A stretch of 64,000 nucleotides of DNA from Achaetomium macrosporum (lineage: Eukaryota > Ascomycota > Sordariomycetes > Sordariales > Chaetomiaceae). The notes beneath the pieces were generated by a model. The model did not search any database and had not been told where the DNA came from. It was given only the letters and a program-made list of their open reading frames with translations. Of the stretch, positions 1 through 9,826 are shown one piece after another. How positions within the stretch are numbered: the first letter of the stretch is position 1; each line of letters starts with the position of its first letter. The stretch lies in assembly GCA_033296875.1 (NCBI GenBank), contig MU860091.1:1-64000 (forward strand), in the 5' to 3' direction. A program made the position numbers and the translations under genes.

Positions 1-57
1 CGCGTAGAAAGTGGGTCACTCGGTGATATGGGTCACTCGCTGATAATGTACGTTAAT

Positions 58-109
58 GGTTTTTCTTTTTCTTTTTCTTTTCCCTTTTTTTTTTTCTTTC
101 GCGGGGTAC
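58..109. repeat. Pyrimidine-rich low-complexity tract
   Basis: T-runs broken by single C residues on the + strand. There is no coding content. It lies about 400 bases upstream of the secreted-protein gene and may be part of its promoter, but nothing more specific can be read. Confidence 0.7.
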
Positions 110-493
110 TATATGTGGGATGCGACGGTTTAAGCTACTAGTGTAATGACTGAACAAATCTTCGTCCTGAATTGCGGATGTCCAGCTTGGTTAGAGAAAT
201 CGTACGGAAGTCCACTGTGTCCAGACCCTTACTCATGAGCCCGGCTGAGGATGAAGTTGCTCGGAATGTGTTGTGATGATGCCAGGCCTTTCTATTCAAG
301 GTGCCGAGGTGCCGAGACGATTGTGCCTGCCTCTCTGAGTGTGGTTCGTTCGAACGGCAGCTTTGACCGAGGGCAGTGCCCAGGCTGCGCGATGCATGTG
401 TCTGCCGTTCCGTCTTTACTGACGGAATCTTACATCGAACTACTACGCTTCCGATCCATCCATAAGCCCATCTCTACAATCAGAGTTATCAAC

Positions 494-1334
494 ATGAAGA
501 GATCATTTGCGGCATTCTCCTTCGTTCTCTACGGGACGCTAAGCATTGCTCTGGTATGATTCCCTGACCCTAAGAGTACCAGGCCCTTTGTTGTCATACC
601 CCAACTGGTGACACGAAGCTAATACTAGAGTCGAAACACCAGCTTTTGCCGTATCGGATTCCCAACGACACCGATCCCGTTCCGCGTTATCAGAGGGCCC
701 GGGTCTATGTATGCGATACGAAGTGCGCCGAGACCATCCGCAACCGCACGTCTATTGAAGATGGCAAAGCCGATACACTGGGGTTGAAACCCAGCCCCAA
801 CGCCAAAGATGCCGCTTGCATGAAGCGGGTTTTGGAAGCAGTTCTGACGGTTCAGGATGATATATCAGCTTTGCTGAAGGGTCTCGGTCCTGTCCACGTT
901 AGGACAGTACCTGTAAACAGGGTAGGTGCCAGGCCAAGTTGGGTGTTCGTAACTCGACTACTTCTCTTTGCGGAAAACACTTTACTTACAACATCCCGCG
1001 GTGGTAGAAGCCCGAGTGTGGAAGGCAGTTCGGCAAGCGAGCGTTCGTCAAAACCATTCAGAGTCAGGTCAAAACGCTGTACAAGCGATCCGGAATCTGC
1101 TTTGTTGAGGCGAGGACGTGCGTCAAACTTGCGTGTGCGCTGGACGGCGCCATCAGCTGGTGCAACGATGGCGATAAACCGATAACTCGATCATGCAGCG
1201 ATATTGCCAAAGATGCCAAGCTTGTCATGACTCGATGTAAACACGGGCATCCGAAACATGGAATAAGCTGGACCCGCGGGCAGATTCGCGACTCGGAGAC
1301 CTCTCGAGTAGTGGTCAACAAAGCGGTGTGTTGA
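494..1334 (+). CDS. Small secreted cysteine-rich protein (effector-like)
   Basis: The product is predicted to be secreted; its function is unknown. Three exons are inferred: 494-553, 631-921 and 1008-1334, giving about 225 residues. Exon 1 encodes a classic signal peptide (MKRSFAAFSFVLYGTLSIAL). Both introns (77 and 86 nt) have GT-AG ends (GTATGA, GTAGGT), and both joins keep the frame in phase 0, which supports the model. The mature part has about ten cysteines, with a dense cluster in exon 3 (CFVEARTC, KLAC, SWCND, RSCSD, MTRC) and a final residue of Cys just before the stop. The spacing resembles small secreted proteins common in plant-associated and soil fungi, but I cannot name a family. 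The start was chosen because it is the only ATG that opens directly into the signal peptide. Confidence 0.7.
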
Positions 1335-1811
1335 AGCGCGCTGGTCACGTCGCGCTGGTCCCTCCGCTGTGTAGAGATGGGTTCAGGGCATGGTTGGTGA
1401 GCGATGAAGCGACGAGGGTAACTGGTATGATAACTGAGACGGCAGGCATGCGTTGATCAACTCATAGGCTGGGTTAGTTAGAAAACTACTCCTATTTTGT
1501 ATGGCAAGAGCTCCACAAACAGCGACTTACTAAAACTTGAAGCTGCTAACACCGCAGTTGAGGCTTGGTGATCGAATTTCGTTTTCAATACCTTCCTCCA
1601 ACAAGGGCGTTGTGCCGCTAGCGGGAACGCCCACGCGTTACCTGAGTCTTCGTGGCTCGCTAGACAGCCACTGTTGCGCTGGGAGACAGTCTCTTCTATG
1701 CTTTTCCCTTGCTGCCCAACATCGCTGCGAGCCGGCATGGTTTCTAAACACGAACGTAGGTCACCGGAGGGATTAACTCCCTGCCGATTCCGCGAACCCT
1801 CCAGCCGGCCC
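1335..1811. other. Intergenic, no gene seen
   Basis: Short open frames occur on both strands but show no motif, signal peptide or credible splice pattern. This is the 3' flank shared by the secreted-protein gene and the convergent phosphatase gene. Confidence 0.5.
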
Positions 1812-2430
1812 TCATCCCCAATACCCGTCCTCCCACAAATCCTTCCGATACCCCTCTGTCAGCCGCTCATCCGTCCCATACGCCTCCTGCCACCCCACAA
1901 AACCCCGGTCGAGCACGTACACCTTTTGCTCTTTCACCTCCTGACTCCCTTCCCCGGAAACAGCAGCAGTGACACCGTCTTCCTTCGCTACATGGGCTCC
2001 ATCCCCGGAAGGCTTCTTCCCCTTCAGCGATGCGAGAATGCGCTCCCGCTCTCGGATATACCGCAGCGCGGCGGCCGGCCCCCGCTGCTGCGACAGCGCG
2101 CAGTGGAACACGACCGTCTCCTTGTCTTGCAACTGACGGACTAGGGTAGGCAGCATCGCATCGAGCGTGCGCGAGGGCACATTCTGTGAGCCCTTGATGT
2201 GCCCGCCTATGTAATCTGTCCGTGTAATGTACGTGTCAGATCCAGAAAGGAATAGTAGGCTGCGGTGGTAGGTCAGGGGCAGGGGGAGGAGGGGGGTGCA
2301 TGTTACCATCGTCTCGTACGTCGATGATGGCGATGTTGGGATCTCCAGCAGCCGCCGCTTCCTGGGCAGCGAGGAGCATCTTGGAGAGAGAGGCCGCGGA
2401 GAGCCGCTGGAGGGTGCCGATTGTGGCCAT
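1812..2430 (-). CDS. Cdc25/Acr2-like rhodanese-domain phosphatase or arsenate reductase
   Basis: This is a small single-domain rhodanese protein of the Ibp1/Ych1/Acr2 group. These enzymes remove phosphate from phosphotyrosine or reduce arsenate through a thiol-phosphate-type intermediate. Exons are 2430-2307 and 2215-1812; the 91-nt intron joins DVRDD to DYIGGHIKGSQNVPS, restoring the family's conserved N-terminal motif. The product is 175 residues, normal for the family. The catalytic loop HCALSQQR fits HC-X5-R, with Cys80 as nucleophile and Arg86 in the loop. A charged insert (about residues 105-135) precedes the C-terminal GGF-like helix (DRGFVGWQEAYG). Which activity dominates cannot be told from sequence. 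The gene has its own promoter and no functional partner nearby. Confidence 0.85.
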
Positions 2431-3007
2431 TTGGGTGGCGGGGGGTGTGCAGCCGGAGGAGGAAGGCCTTCGGATTCTAGCTTTGTGTTCAGATGACTGG
2501 ATGTTGGAATCAATCCCCAGTGCGTCTTCCAGTCCGGTGCCTTGAGCGACAGCACCAATGCTGGCGGGATGAGGACCTTGATAGCGGGGTCGATTTTGTC
2601 GGCCCGATGCCCAGGCTGGTGATTGACTGCCGTCTCCGGGTTAGGGTTTCCATCCTGCATGTCACGGTTGTGGCAGACCCAGAAAGCGATAAACATATAA
2701 AACGTGGCACATGAAGTGGCTGCCAACACGACCGACAATAGTACTAGTACCTCTATGACATGGAAGATTCGGATCTCAACATCCCTACCCGCCTGGACTT
2801 GAGCTGATCCCGAGTCCGGCTGAGTTAAGATCGGTGGATCTGAATGTTGCATAAACGGTGCGATATGGCTCGTGCAGACCTCGTCACACAATCGCTCTAT
2901 CGCATGTTGCAAAGGGCAAACGTAATATCGGATTCTCAACCTGGCCTGAATTCTGCAAACGGGGTGTACATGTACGGACATACTTGGAGGGTGTCGGTCG
3001 GCAACCT
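2431..3007. other. Intergenic, phosphatase promoter side
   Basis: The long minus-strand open frame here (to 2981) is read-through from the phosphatase exon across its intron. No independent gene is supported. Confidence 0.5.
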
Positions 3008-3690
3008 TTACGGAGGTGCCCGGGGCTCACCGTTCCAAAACCCCAAAACGATTTTACACTCAACCCCACCGGTCAATTTCGCATGTACCTAAAACCAAAG
3101 CCGCCTCGGCAAGCTACATTCATGCATTTAAGCCCCGGCACCCAAATCACCGTGGCAGTTGCGGCTCTATATAGTAGGTTAGTTGACTTGGGTCGTGATG
3201 TGGTATGTTGACTGGGTTCATGATGCGGTATGTTAACTAGGTTCGTAATACAGTATGTTGATAACCATAGTAACGCGAACCCAGTCAATATACTGCATCA
3301 CGAACCCAGCCAACATAAACCTAGTCAACATACTGCATTATAAACCTAGTCAACTTACGGCAACGCGAACCCAGCCCATCACAAACCCAGTCAAAATTCC
3401 ATATATTTAGAAGCCATCAAATTATCACCTAATAGTTCAATCGCCCTATAACTAGCGATTCTAACGATATGAAAAGAACCATAGTTCAATGCATATACAG
3501 CTTGGAAAATAGGTTTGAACATGGCGATTTTGGTGATAGTGGATTTGGTGGGCTTGATTAGATGCATGAATTGGTCAGTGGGGGTTTGCATTTACCATAG
3601 ACTTTTGTAACATTGCATTGGCGTGAATGTAGTCATTAGATTTTAGTGTTTTTGGGGTTTTGGAACAGTGAGCCCCGGGCACCTCCGTAA
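3008..3690. mobile_element. MITE-like non-autonomous DNA transposon with 41-bp-class TIRs
   Basis: The left end (3008-3048) and right end (3690 back to about 3650) are near-perfect inverted repeats beginning TTACGGAGGTGCCCGGGGCT, with one or two mismatches over about 41 bases. The four bases ACCT flank both sides (3004-3007 and 3691-3694), as expected of a target-site duplication. The ends can equally be read as CGGAGG..CCTCCG flanked by TA, the signature of Tc1/mariner/pogo-type insertion, so the superfamily is undecided. The inside (683 bp in all) has no transposase, only a tandem and inverted repeat block and a 66-codon minus-strand open frame of no clear kinship. Confidence 0.75.
3183..3402. 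repeat. 25-bp tandem repeats in head-to-tail, then inverted, orientation
   Basis: Three 25-bp units run forward (3183-3207, 3208-3232, 3233-3257) of the form TTGACTGGGTTCATGATGCG followed by GTATG. From about 3275 to 3402 five or six degraded units follow in reverse orientation (CGAACCCAGTCAATATACTG and relatives). The array could fold into a large imperfect hairpin. Differences between units are mostly C/T or G/A changes. It lies wholly inside the MITE-like element. Confidence 0.75.
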
Positions 3691-3977
3691 ACCTTGCCAG
3701 CTGCGGGATTCATCAGTTTCCTTCGGTTCCACACCCGCATCACAGCACTAATACCTCACACTCAGACGCAGCATGCACGTTTCCACATTTCCGAGCCAAT
3801 AATACCGTTTCCCGAGAGCCCGATTTTAATATCTAGTACTAGTACGTGTCGTTCTTACTGCCAGCTCCTTCTAGTCGGCACCAGAAAACACCCACTACGA
3901 CTTCGTCACCAATCTATTACGGGGATCGCGTAGCCGGCCAGAGTTTCAATGCTTCAAAATGCGCATACATAGACTGT

Positions 3978-4293
3978 TCAGTGATTACTACGGTTGATTT
4001 TGGATAGATCGTGGCCTTCTATCGCCCGACTATCAATATCCGCGCAGCTAATGTTCCAGATGACGCCCCCGCAACTCAGAAACAGTTGGCCTTGGTGGTG
4101 ATGGTCAGACCAGTTGATGACTCCGTTGTAGTACGACTCGATCTCGCGGTGGTCCTTTGTGGTCGCCTCCGAGATGGTCGACATGGCCGCGGTATTGAAT
4201 CTGTTGGTGAACCGAGTGGCCGGTAATTGACGAGATAGTATAACGCCGGGCGACGAAGTCTGACGGAGCGCTGCCTTGGAGGGCCGACATCAC
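3978..4293 (-). pseudogene. Remnant of a hemerythrin-like (HHE) protein N-terminus
   Basis: Reading the minus strand from 4184, the frame gives STISEATTKDHREIESYYN, which matches the first helix of fungal HHE/hemerythrin-like proteins (ISEAIKxDHRELExYYN). His, Asp and Glu of that helix are kept. Upstream coding-like sequence (from 4293, including FVARRYTISSITG, mitochondrial-presequence-like) lies in a different frame. Downstream the expected FTWELARHS helix and the other metal ligands are absent, and the frame runs into unrelated residues and a stop at 3978. I infer a truncated, frameshifted relic. An undetected intron leading to a tiny protein is the main alternative. The family identity rests on one helix only. 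Confidence 0.4.
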
Positions 4294-4420
4294 GATGCTT
4301 ATATATGTGAACGTGGTGGAATACCGTCAGAGGCGTGTGAGTGTGGTGACGGCGCGCTGAGCAATGAAAACTGGAGTTAATAACCGGGTGTTCTTGAGTG
4401 GCTGATGAGGGGAACAGCAC

Positions 4421-5025
4421 TCCTGGTTGCTCTCATCGTAGTGAATGTTGCCACGTAACTACTAGTATTGGAAATTCAAAGGTTCAAGTATCGGTGCAAA
4501 GCTGCAGTCGATGGGGGGGTGTTCGTGACATCACCACCTACTTACACGCGCCCACCCTGCTTCGTCTTGGCTTGGATGCACCACTTATGCCCAGGTATGT
4601 GAACCATCGCCCAAGCTCGAAGCGAGCTGTAGGCACACGTACGTGGTAATATCGAACTCCTGAACGAATCCTTTCCGCTTCCCCTACTTCCTCTAGCGTC
4701 ATTTTCCTTGGCCCATCACATTCAATACGGTAAGTGTCAGGCGCAAAGCCCTCTGGATTCGGGACTGTACTGTACAGTTACCCACAGGCTCAGCAATGCA
4801 TCATCCAATGAACCAACCTATGCCAGATCCATCCGACTGGTCTGACCCTCCTGGTTCCTACATAGGTCTTCGGTTTGTCTAGTACCTACCTTGACACCGC
4901 TACTATCGTTTAGAGCGCGATCATAGAGGTCGACGCTAGAACTGGACTGCCAGTGGACGTGGCTCCAGTACGCCCTGATGTTCGTAAAAAGAATTCAGAA
5001 TAGGGGACATCTTTCAATTCAAAAC
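4421..5025. other. Intergenic, no gene seen
   Basis: No motif, long ORF or splice pattern was recognised on either strand. It contains the presumed promoter of the SDR gene. Confidence 0.5.
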
Positions 5026-6210
5026 ATGGGCGTCACTCCCATCGTTGTCCACTGCGTTACTCAACGTATCAATCTCGGTCGGAACTCTGATTGTCTCGCT
5101 GGGTAGCCTGGCAGTTTCATTCGCTGTCTTTCTACCGATTAGAACGATCAAGACTGTTGGGGATAGTGTTCTGTTTTTGACGGGAAGGTCGAGGGGTGAT
5201 TCAGGGGGTGCGAACGGCAGACGGAGATATGTTGTGATCAGCGGCGCCAGGTAGGCCTAACTCTCTCACATCACTAAAACAACGAAAGAGAGAACCAACT
5301 GTGGTCCAGCTCGGGGATCGGAGCCGCATTGGCAGTGGAATACGCATCACCGCAGACTCACCTCATCCTCATCGCTCGAGACCTCACGCGTCTGCACGAA
5401 GTGGCCGCGAGGGTGCAGTCCAAGGGAGCCACAGTGTCTGTCCGTTCGATCGATTTCTTCGACCCAGCCGTCACGGCGAAACTTTCACAGCTGCTGCAGG
5501 AAGTCGACAACACTGCTGATGGCATCGACGTCGCCATCTCATGCACAAGCTTGACAGGCCACCGCAGCGACGTCCTCGGGCCGGATCTCGATCAAATCCC
5601 CGCGGCTCCCAATCCCACAACCTCTGGCTCTGACGGTTCCGGATCCGGAGCGACTGGCGCGCTGCAAGGAAATGATTGCTGGGGCGCAACAACCGCGTCA
5701 CGGATACTGCAAGTTAACGTCGCCGCGTCCCAGGAGTTCATCCTGCGATCGTGGGAGCTGATGAGGGCGAGGCGGCTGCGAAGCGGTAACTGGACGGCCC
5801 GTGGTCCCAAGATCATCGTCCTCTCGTCCTCGACGGCCTTCTACACGCCGGCTAGGTTCGCCCTCTATGCAGCGAGCAAGGCCTACCTCTACTCGCTGAC
5901 CCGCTCGTTGCAGGTGGCGTCGGCACCATACGGCATCGGCGTCGTAGTCGTCACCCCGGGCTTTATGGAGACGGGAATGACGCTTACAATGAAGCGGGCT
6001 GGAGCGACTTTTCCCGGGGCCATCCTTGGGGACCCGAGGAAGTTGGCCAGGAAGATCAAGCGTAGCGAGGAGAGGAATGAGCTCGTGGTCTTCTATCCCG
6101 TGTCGCAGGTCTGGGCTCTGTTCTCCGCCCGGGCACTGAACCCATTGCTCGAAACGTTCGCTCTGTGGGCAGGAGCCGCAACCGGGGTCGCGACGTGGTT
6201 CTTCAGCTAG
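5026..6210 (+). CDS. Membrane-associated short-chain dehydrogenase/reductase (KDSR/DHRS-like)
   Basis: This is an NAD(P)H-dependent SDR. Exon 1 ends at 5250 and exon 2 is 5308-6210. The join creates ISGASSGIGAALA, the Rossmann TGxxxGIG motif. The catalytic Ser is in VLSSSTA and the Tyr/Lys pair in YAASKAY, so all key residues are present. An N-terminal hydrophobic segment (SISVGTLIVSLGSLAVSFAV) and a hydrophobic C-terminus suggest anchoring in the ER membrane, as in 3-ketodihydrosphingosine reductases, though the substrate is not determined. A low-complexity loop (SGSDGSGSGATG) sits mid-domain. Oddity: the only nearby ATG (5026) is one base out of frame with the rest. The frame itself is open from 4988 but holds no ATG. 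One G fewer in the GGG at 5028-5030 would restore it, so this is either an assembly error or a disabling mutation. Confidence 0.8.
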
Positions 6211-6758
6211 AACACGGAGCTATGACAGGTTGGGCATCCTAGCGCTAGGTTGTGGCATGTATGTACGTACAAGTACTACTTAGGTACATGTGCAGTACCT
6301 TCTACTCCGCAGCTCATTGGTGTGCTCATGCAAGACGCAGGGCAGTAGGACCAACAAGAACAGGTACGTACCAATAACACCACTTGTTGGACATGCTGTG
6401 GGCGGTACACTGCATGGGCTATAAGGAGATCAGGACATATCTTGCGAAATGTATGGTTAAATTGGTATTAGTTGCCCTTTCGGATTAAGCCCGCCGGGCG
6501 GAATAAATTGTGTTTGTGTGTGTGTGGGCGGTACAGAATGGAACGTATGGTGTCGGGTAAGTTCAATCGGTCATTACGTTCGATTTTGACACCGTCCCCC
6601 TTGGTGCAGTTCCAGTGCCTGCTTTGAATAGGTACTTACGGGGAAGATGAATTCCAATCTCCCCGACGGAGTCCAACTCGGAGTCTCGGACACCGTACCT
6701 TTGTGGCCGTATCTGACCTCTCAAAATCTACCTCTTTCACCACACTGCTACTACCATC
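6211..6758. other. Intergenic, no gene seen
   Basis: It contains a (TG)n microsatellite near 6510-6524 and AC/GT-rich stretches. It is the presumed promoter of the next gene. Confidence 0.5.
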
Positions 6759-7430
6759 ATGGCTGCCCCCTCCATCAAGCTCATCCGCCCAAGCGCGCTC
6801 CAAATCGATGCCAGCGCACCTTGCGTCCTAGAGATCAATATACCTATAACCCTCTCCCATCGACTCGACCCGTCGCTACCCGCGCCGCCATACCATGCAG
6901 GCACCATAACCGCCGAAGACTTCCGCGACCACCACGCCATGCCCCTATTGCGGGGACTGATAGCACAGATCGCCTCGCACATACTCGGCCCGGAGTACGC
7001 CCCTGCTGCCTTGGAGGCCGAGGCCACCCCCAAGATCAGCGTCCTACGGCTCCTGGACACGTGGGACGGCAGCGCTATTACCGACAAGGTCGACGGCTTC
7101 AACCTTGCAGCTGGGTACTTGAAGGACATGCACGGCGAGGAGGGCCATGGCATCTACGCCTATGAGGACATATTTGACCGTATTGAGGTGCTTCATGGGT
7201 TCAAGTTCCATCTTGTTTCCGGGATTCAGCAGGCAGAGAGACTGAGCGAGATCAATCCGCGGGTCGTCCGGTTTGATGTGGACGAGAATAGTTGTGGTGG
7301 GGGCATTGGGGAAGAGGTTGTGTTCAAGGTCAGGGAATATACCGAGGATATCAGAGCACGCCACGTTAACGTCGATGTTGCCTGGAGGATGGCTCTAGAG
7401 GAAAACATTCTTCAAGCCATTCGCGATTAA
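6759..7430 (+). CDS. Conserved-looking hypothetical protein, 223 aa
   Basis: An intronless frame of 223 codons with a good start context (ACCATCATGG) and strong coding character. The sequence is acidic with mixed alpha/beta appearance (for example LRLLDTWDGSAITDKVDGFN and VVRFDVDENSCGGGIGEEVV). There is no signal peptide or membrane segment, so a cytosolic enzyme or scaffold is likely. I do not recognise the family. Its stop lies four bases from the stop of the convergent minus-strand gene, so their 3' UTRs must overlap. Confidence 0.7.
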   Translation: MAAPSIKLIRPSALQIDASAPCVLEINIPITLSHRLDPSLPAPPYHAGTITAEDFRDHHAMPLLRGLIAQIASHILGPEYAPAALEAEATPKISVLRLLDTWDGSAITDKVDGFNLAAGYLKDMHGEEGHGIYAYEDIFDRIEVLHGFKFHLVSGIQQAERLSEINPRVVRFDVDENSCGGGIGEEVVFKVREYTEDIRARHVNVDVAWRMALEENILQAIRD

Positions 7431-7434
7431 TTTG

Positions 7435-8035
7435 CTACCTCCTACTAGCAACATCCATGACAACGGAATGCACCGTCAAGGATGACGATAATCCCTCACC
7501 AAACTTGGCTAAGTGCGTGCTGTCCACAATGTCATGTTCGGCGCTGTAAACCGCCATCGGAGGCGCACATACCCTCAGCTTCTCTTCGTTAGTAGGAAGG
7601 AAAGCTTTGTTCCTGTACCACAGGTGAGCTTCCTTGGCAAGCTCCTGGACCTCCTTCATGTCAAACTTGGGCTCCGACAGGAGGCTGAACACGCCCTCAG
7701 AGTAGTCGCGCGAGATATTATACAGCTGAGCAAGGTACTTATGAAGAATCTCCGGGTACTGGACGTAGCGCAGGTACTTGGCCGTGTTCTTGCACGTGTT
7801 CTGCTTCTGCGGCGGAGTCATGACCTTGGTCCACAGCTGTCTCGTTGGATCCGCCAGCACAAGAGCTCCATATCTGGGCTGCGTTGCTTCTCCATCCTCC
7901 TCCATGAAGTCACCGTACTCCGTATGAAAATCATGGAAAGGGATCGGGATCTCCGAACGAGCAAACTGTTTCAACTTTCAACAACCGCTCCGCCGTGAAG
8001 ATCGCCGTTCCGTATCGACTCGTGGGCCGGGTCAT
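7435..8035 (-). CDS. Hypothetical protein, reading frame broken near the start
   Basis: The frame is open from 7977 to 7435 and looks coding (QFARSEIPIPFHDFHTEYG, then RYGALVLADPTRQLWTKV and a helical C-terminal half), but it has no early ATG. An ATG at 8035 opens 18 codons in another frame. Between them two near-identical 7-mers lie back to back: TTGAAAG (minus strand of 7975-7981) and TTGAAAC (7968-7974). Removing one copy would join both parts into a protein of about 198 residues. I therefore infer a 7-bp duplication frameshift. The alternative is a start at the internal ATG at 7905 (156 residues). No family is recognised. Confidence 0.5.
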
Positions 8036-8847
8036 GACCGAGTCATTGCAGGCCCACAGCGGCCAATGACCTGCGCAGTGATGGTGTTCTCTAGTCTAGC
8101 TCATCCAGGTCCCTTTATTGCTAAATACTGTGATGGATAGGACCATCTACGGCTGCGAAAAGCTGCAAACGTTCGGCATCGCGGGGCCAGCGGCCCATGG
8201 AGCAAAGACGGTGGTTCCTGGTAAGACAGCAGAGCTGGACCTGCGTAGCTGCAATACTCGAGCAGACAAACTTCCGCCGATAACAGAATGTTTCCAAGCT
8301 CCAACAAGGATCTGGCTGCCGGACGTGGCGAATAAGGCTGCAATGGCCCCTCGGCCCGCTGTTTATCCCGCACGGGCAGTCCCTTTCCTACATGAAATCC
8401 ACAGTCCATTTTTGCCAATTGGGGACCGAGTCATGCTACAGTTTCTTTTCCAGCTAGTGCTGCTTTGAAGGCGGGGACCCGATCGAGTGCCCTGCGTCCG
8501 ATCCCTTACCCATTGCTAGCCAAAGAGATTGTGTCACGCCGGAAGGAGAACTGGCATCGCTCGGTTCCTGATGTCGCTTCCCCCGTAATGTTGCTTAACT
8601 TTCATCTCCAATACCTGTTTCTTGATCTCACTGTTTCGCTACCCACACTGGAGTCTGCGCCTTCCGCGGCGTGCGTGGGTCGAGGTAGCCGGTTGGGTGA
8701 TGAGAGGACAGGGGTCTCATGTTTGTCGGACAGTCGGATACATATCGTACCAAAGTAAGCCTGATCCGCCTGTTGCCAAGCGATCCCGAGACGGTTATCA
8801 CACTGCTCCCTCGAGAAGACCTGGAGCAATGAAGAGCGGCGATACCG
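8036..8847. other. Intergenic, no gene seen
   Basis: Overlapping open frames on both strands lack motifs and supporting splice sites. It is the presumed promoter of the following membrane-protein gene. Confidence 0.4.
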
Positions 8848-9826
8848 ATGCCCACGCCCGTCTCCCTATACCGGTTCCCCAGGATGTCTCTGGAAAAGGC
8901 GGGTCAGTATCCGGCGATCACTGCCCGGAACCCGTGGCCGGGGCAGCCCAATAGATATTTGATGCTCTCCATCCCTTCTTGCCGGCCCTTATCTCTCCCC
9001 TGGGATAGTAGCATCTCCGAGCGACTTACAAGCCCGAACTGCAACCATCGGAAATTCAGCGTCTAATAAGTCCACTGCTTGATCTTACAGGCGCCAGCGA
9101 CCGGAGCAACCCTCACCACTGGGATTTCAGGAGCGAATACCTGGCGTACGCAGACCACTTTGCTATTCATGAGGTGAGTAATAGCGTGTTGACTTACGGT
9201 GCATACGCTGAACTAACAGACCCGAGGTACAGGTTCAACGTTTGAAAATGGGCAAGCATATATCCACGCCCATATTTATCATCGCCATTGTCGTTTCCAT
9301 TTTCGGCTCCGCGCTGCTCTCCATCCTTGGGGTCTACCTATTCTTGCGCCGGCGCCGCGAAGCACGACGACAACGGCAAGAACATGAGAAAGTGGCCAGC
9401 GCCGCTCTCGATCGGGCAATTGTGAGCTACATTGCCAAAGAGCTCTCCGGTGAGCAAGGGGCGTCGGATCAACAGGCGCCTGAACCTCTTGAATTGGCAA
9501 TGTCTACCGCCGCGGACGCAAATATGAAGGATATGGAGGTCGATAGGCGCATGGATATCCATCGTTCAGAGGAATCGCCAACCCCTAGCGTAGAGCGGAT
9601 CCCATCTCTTCGGAGATCGGAGACCTCTATTACAGACACGGTGAACTCCTTGCCGAGGTTGACTTTCTCGCATTTTGCGGATAGCGTCGAACAGGTGTAT
9701 GGTGATATTCTTGCAAGACCCCTCGAGCGTGTCAGTATTCACGCCGCACCATCACTTCCGAAGTTCGTGCCGCCGGCGAGAGATGATGATGTAGGCTGGC
9801 CCTTAACGAAGGAGACTCAATTATGA
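8848..9826 (+). CDS. Single-pass membrane protein, unknown function, 278 aa
   Basis: Exons are 8848-9007, 9091-9173 and 9233-9826. Introns of 83 and 59 nt (GTAGCA..TTACAG, GTGAGT..TACAG) keep the frame open throughout. The N-terminal part (about 90 residues) is polar and proline-rich. A strong transmembrane helix follows (IFIIAIVVSIFGSALLSILG), then a stop-transfer cluster RRRREARRQRQ. The C-terminal cytoplasmic part of about 150 residues is acidic and Ser/Thr-rich, with SIPSLRRSETS-like phosphorylation-prone segments. There is no signal peptide, so type III or tail topology is possible. It resembles the many uncharacterised fungal single-span proteins with a basic juxtamembrane patch; I cannot name a family. 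The first exon is the least certain part. Confidence 0.6.

Noticed and set aside
1674..2144. 156-codon plus-strand ORF
   Set aside because: Antisense to the phosphatase exon, Pro/Arg/Leu-rich, typical shadow frame.
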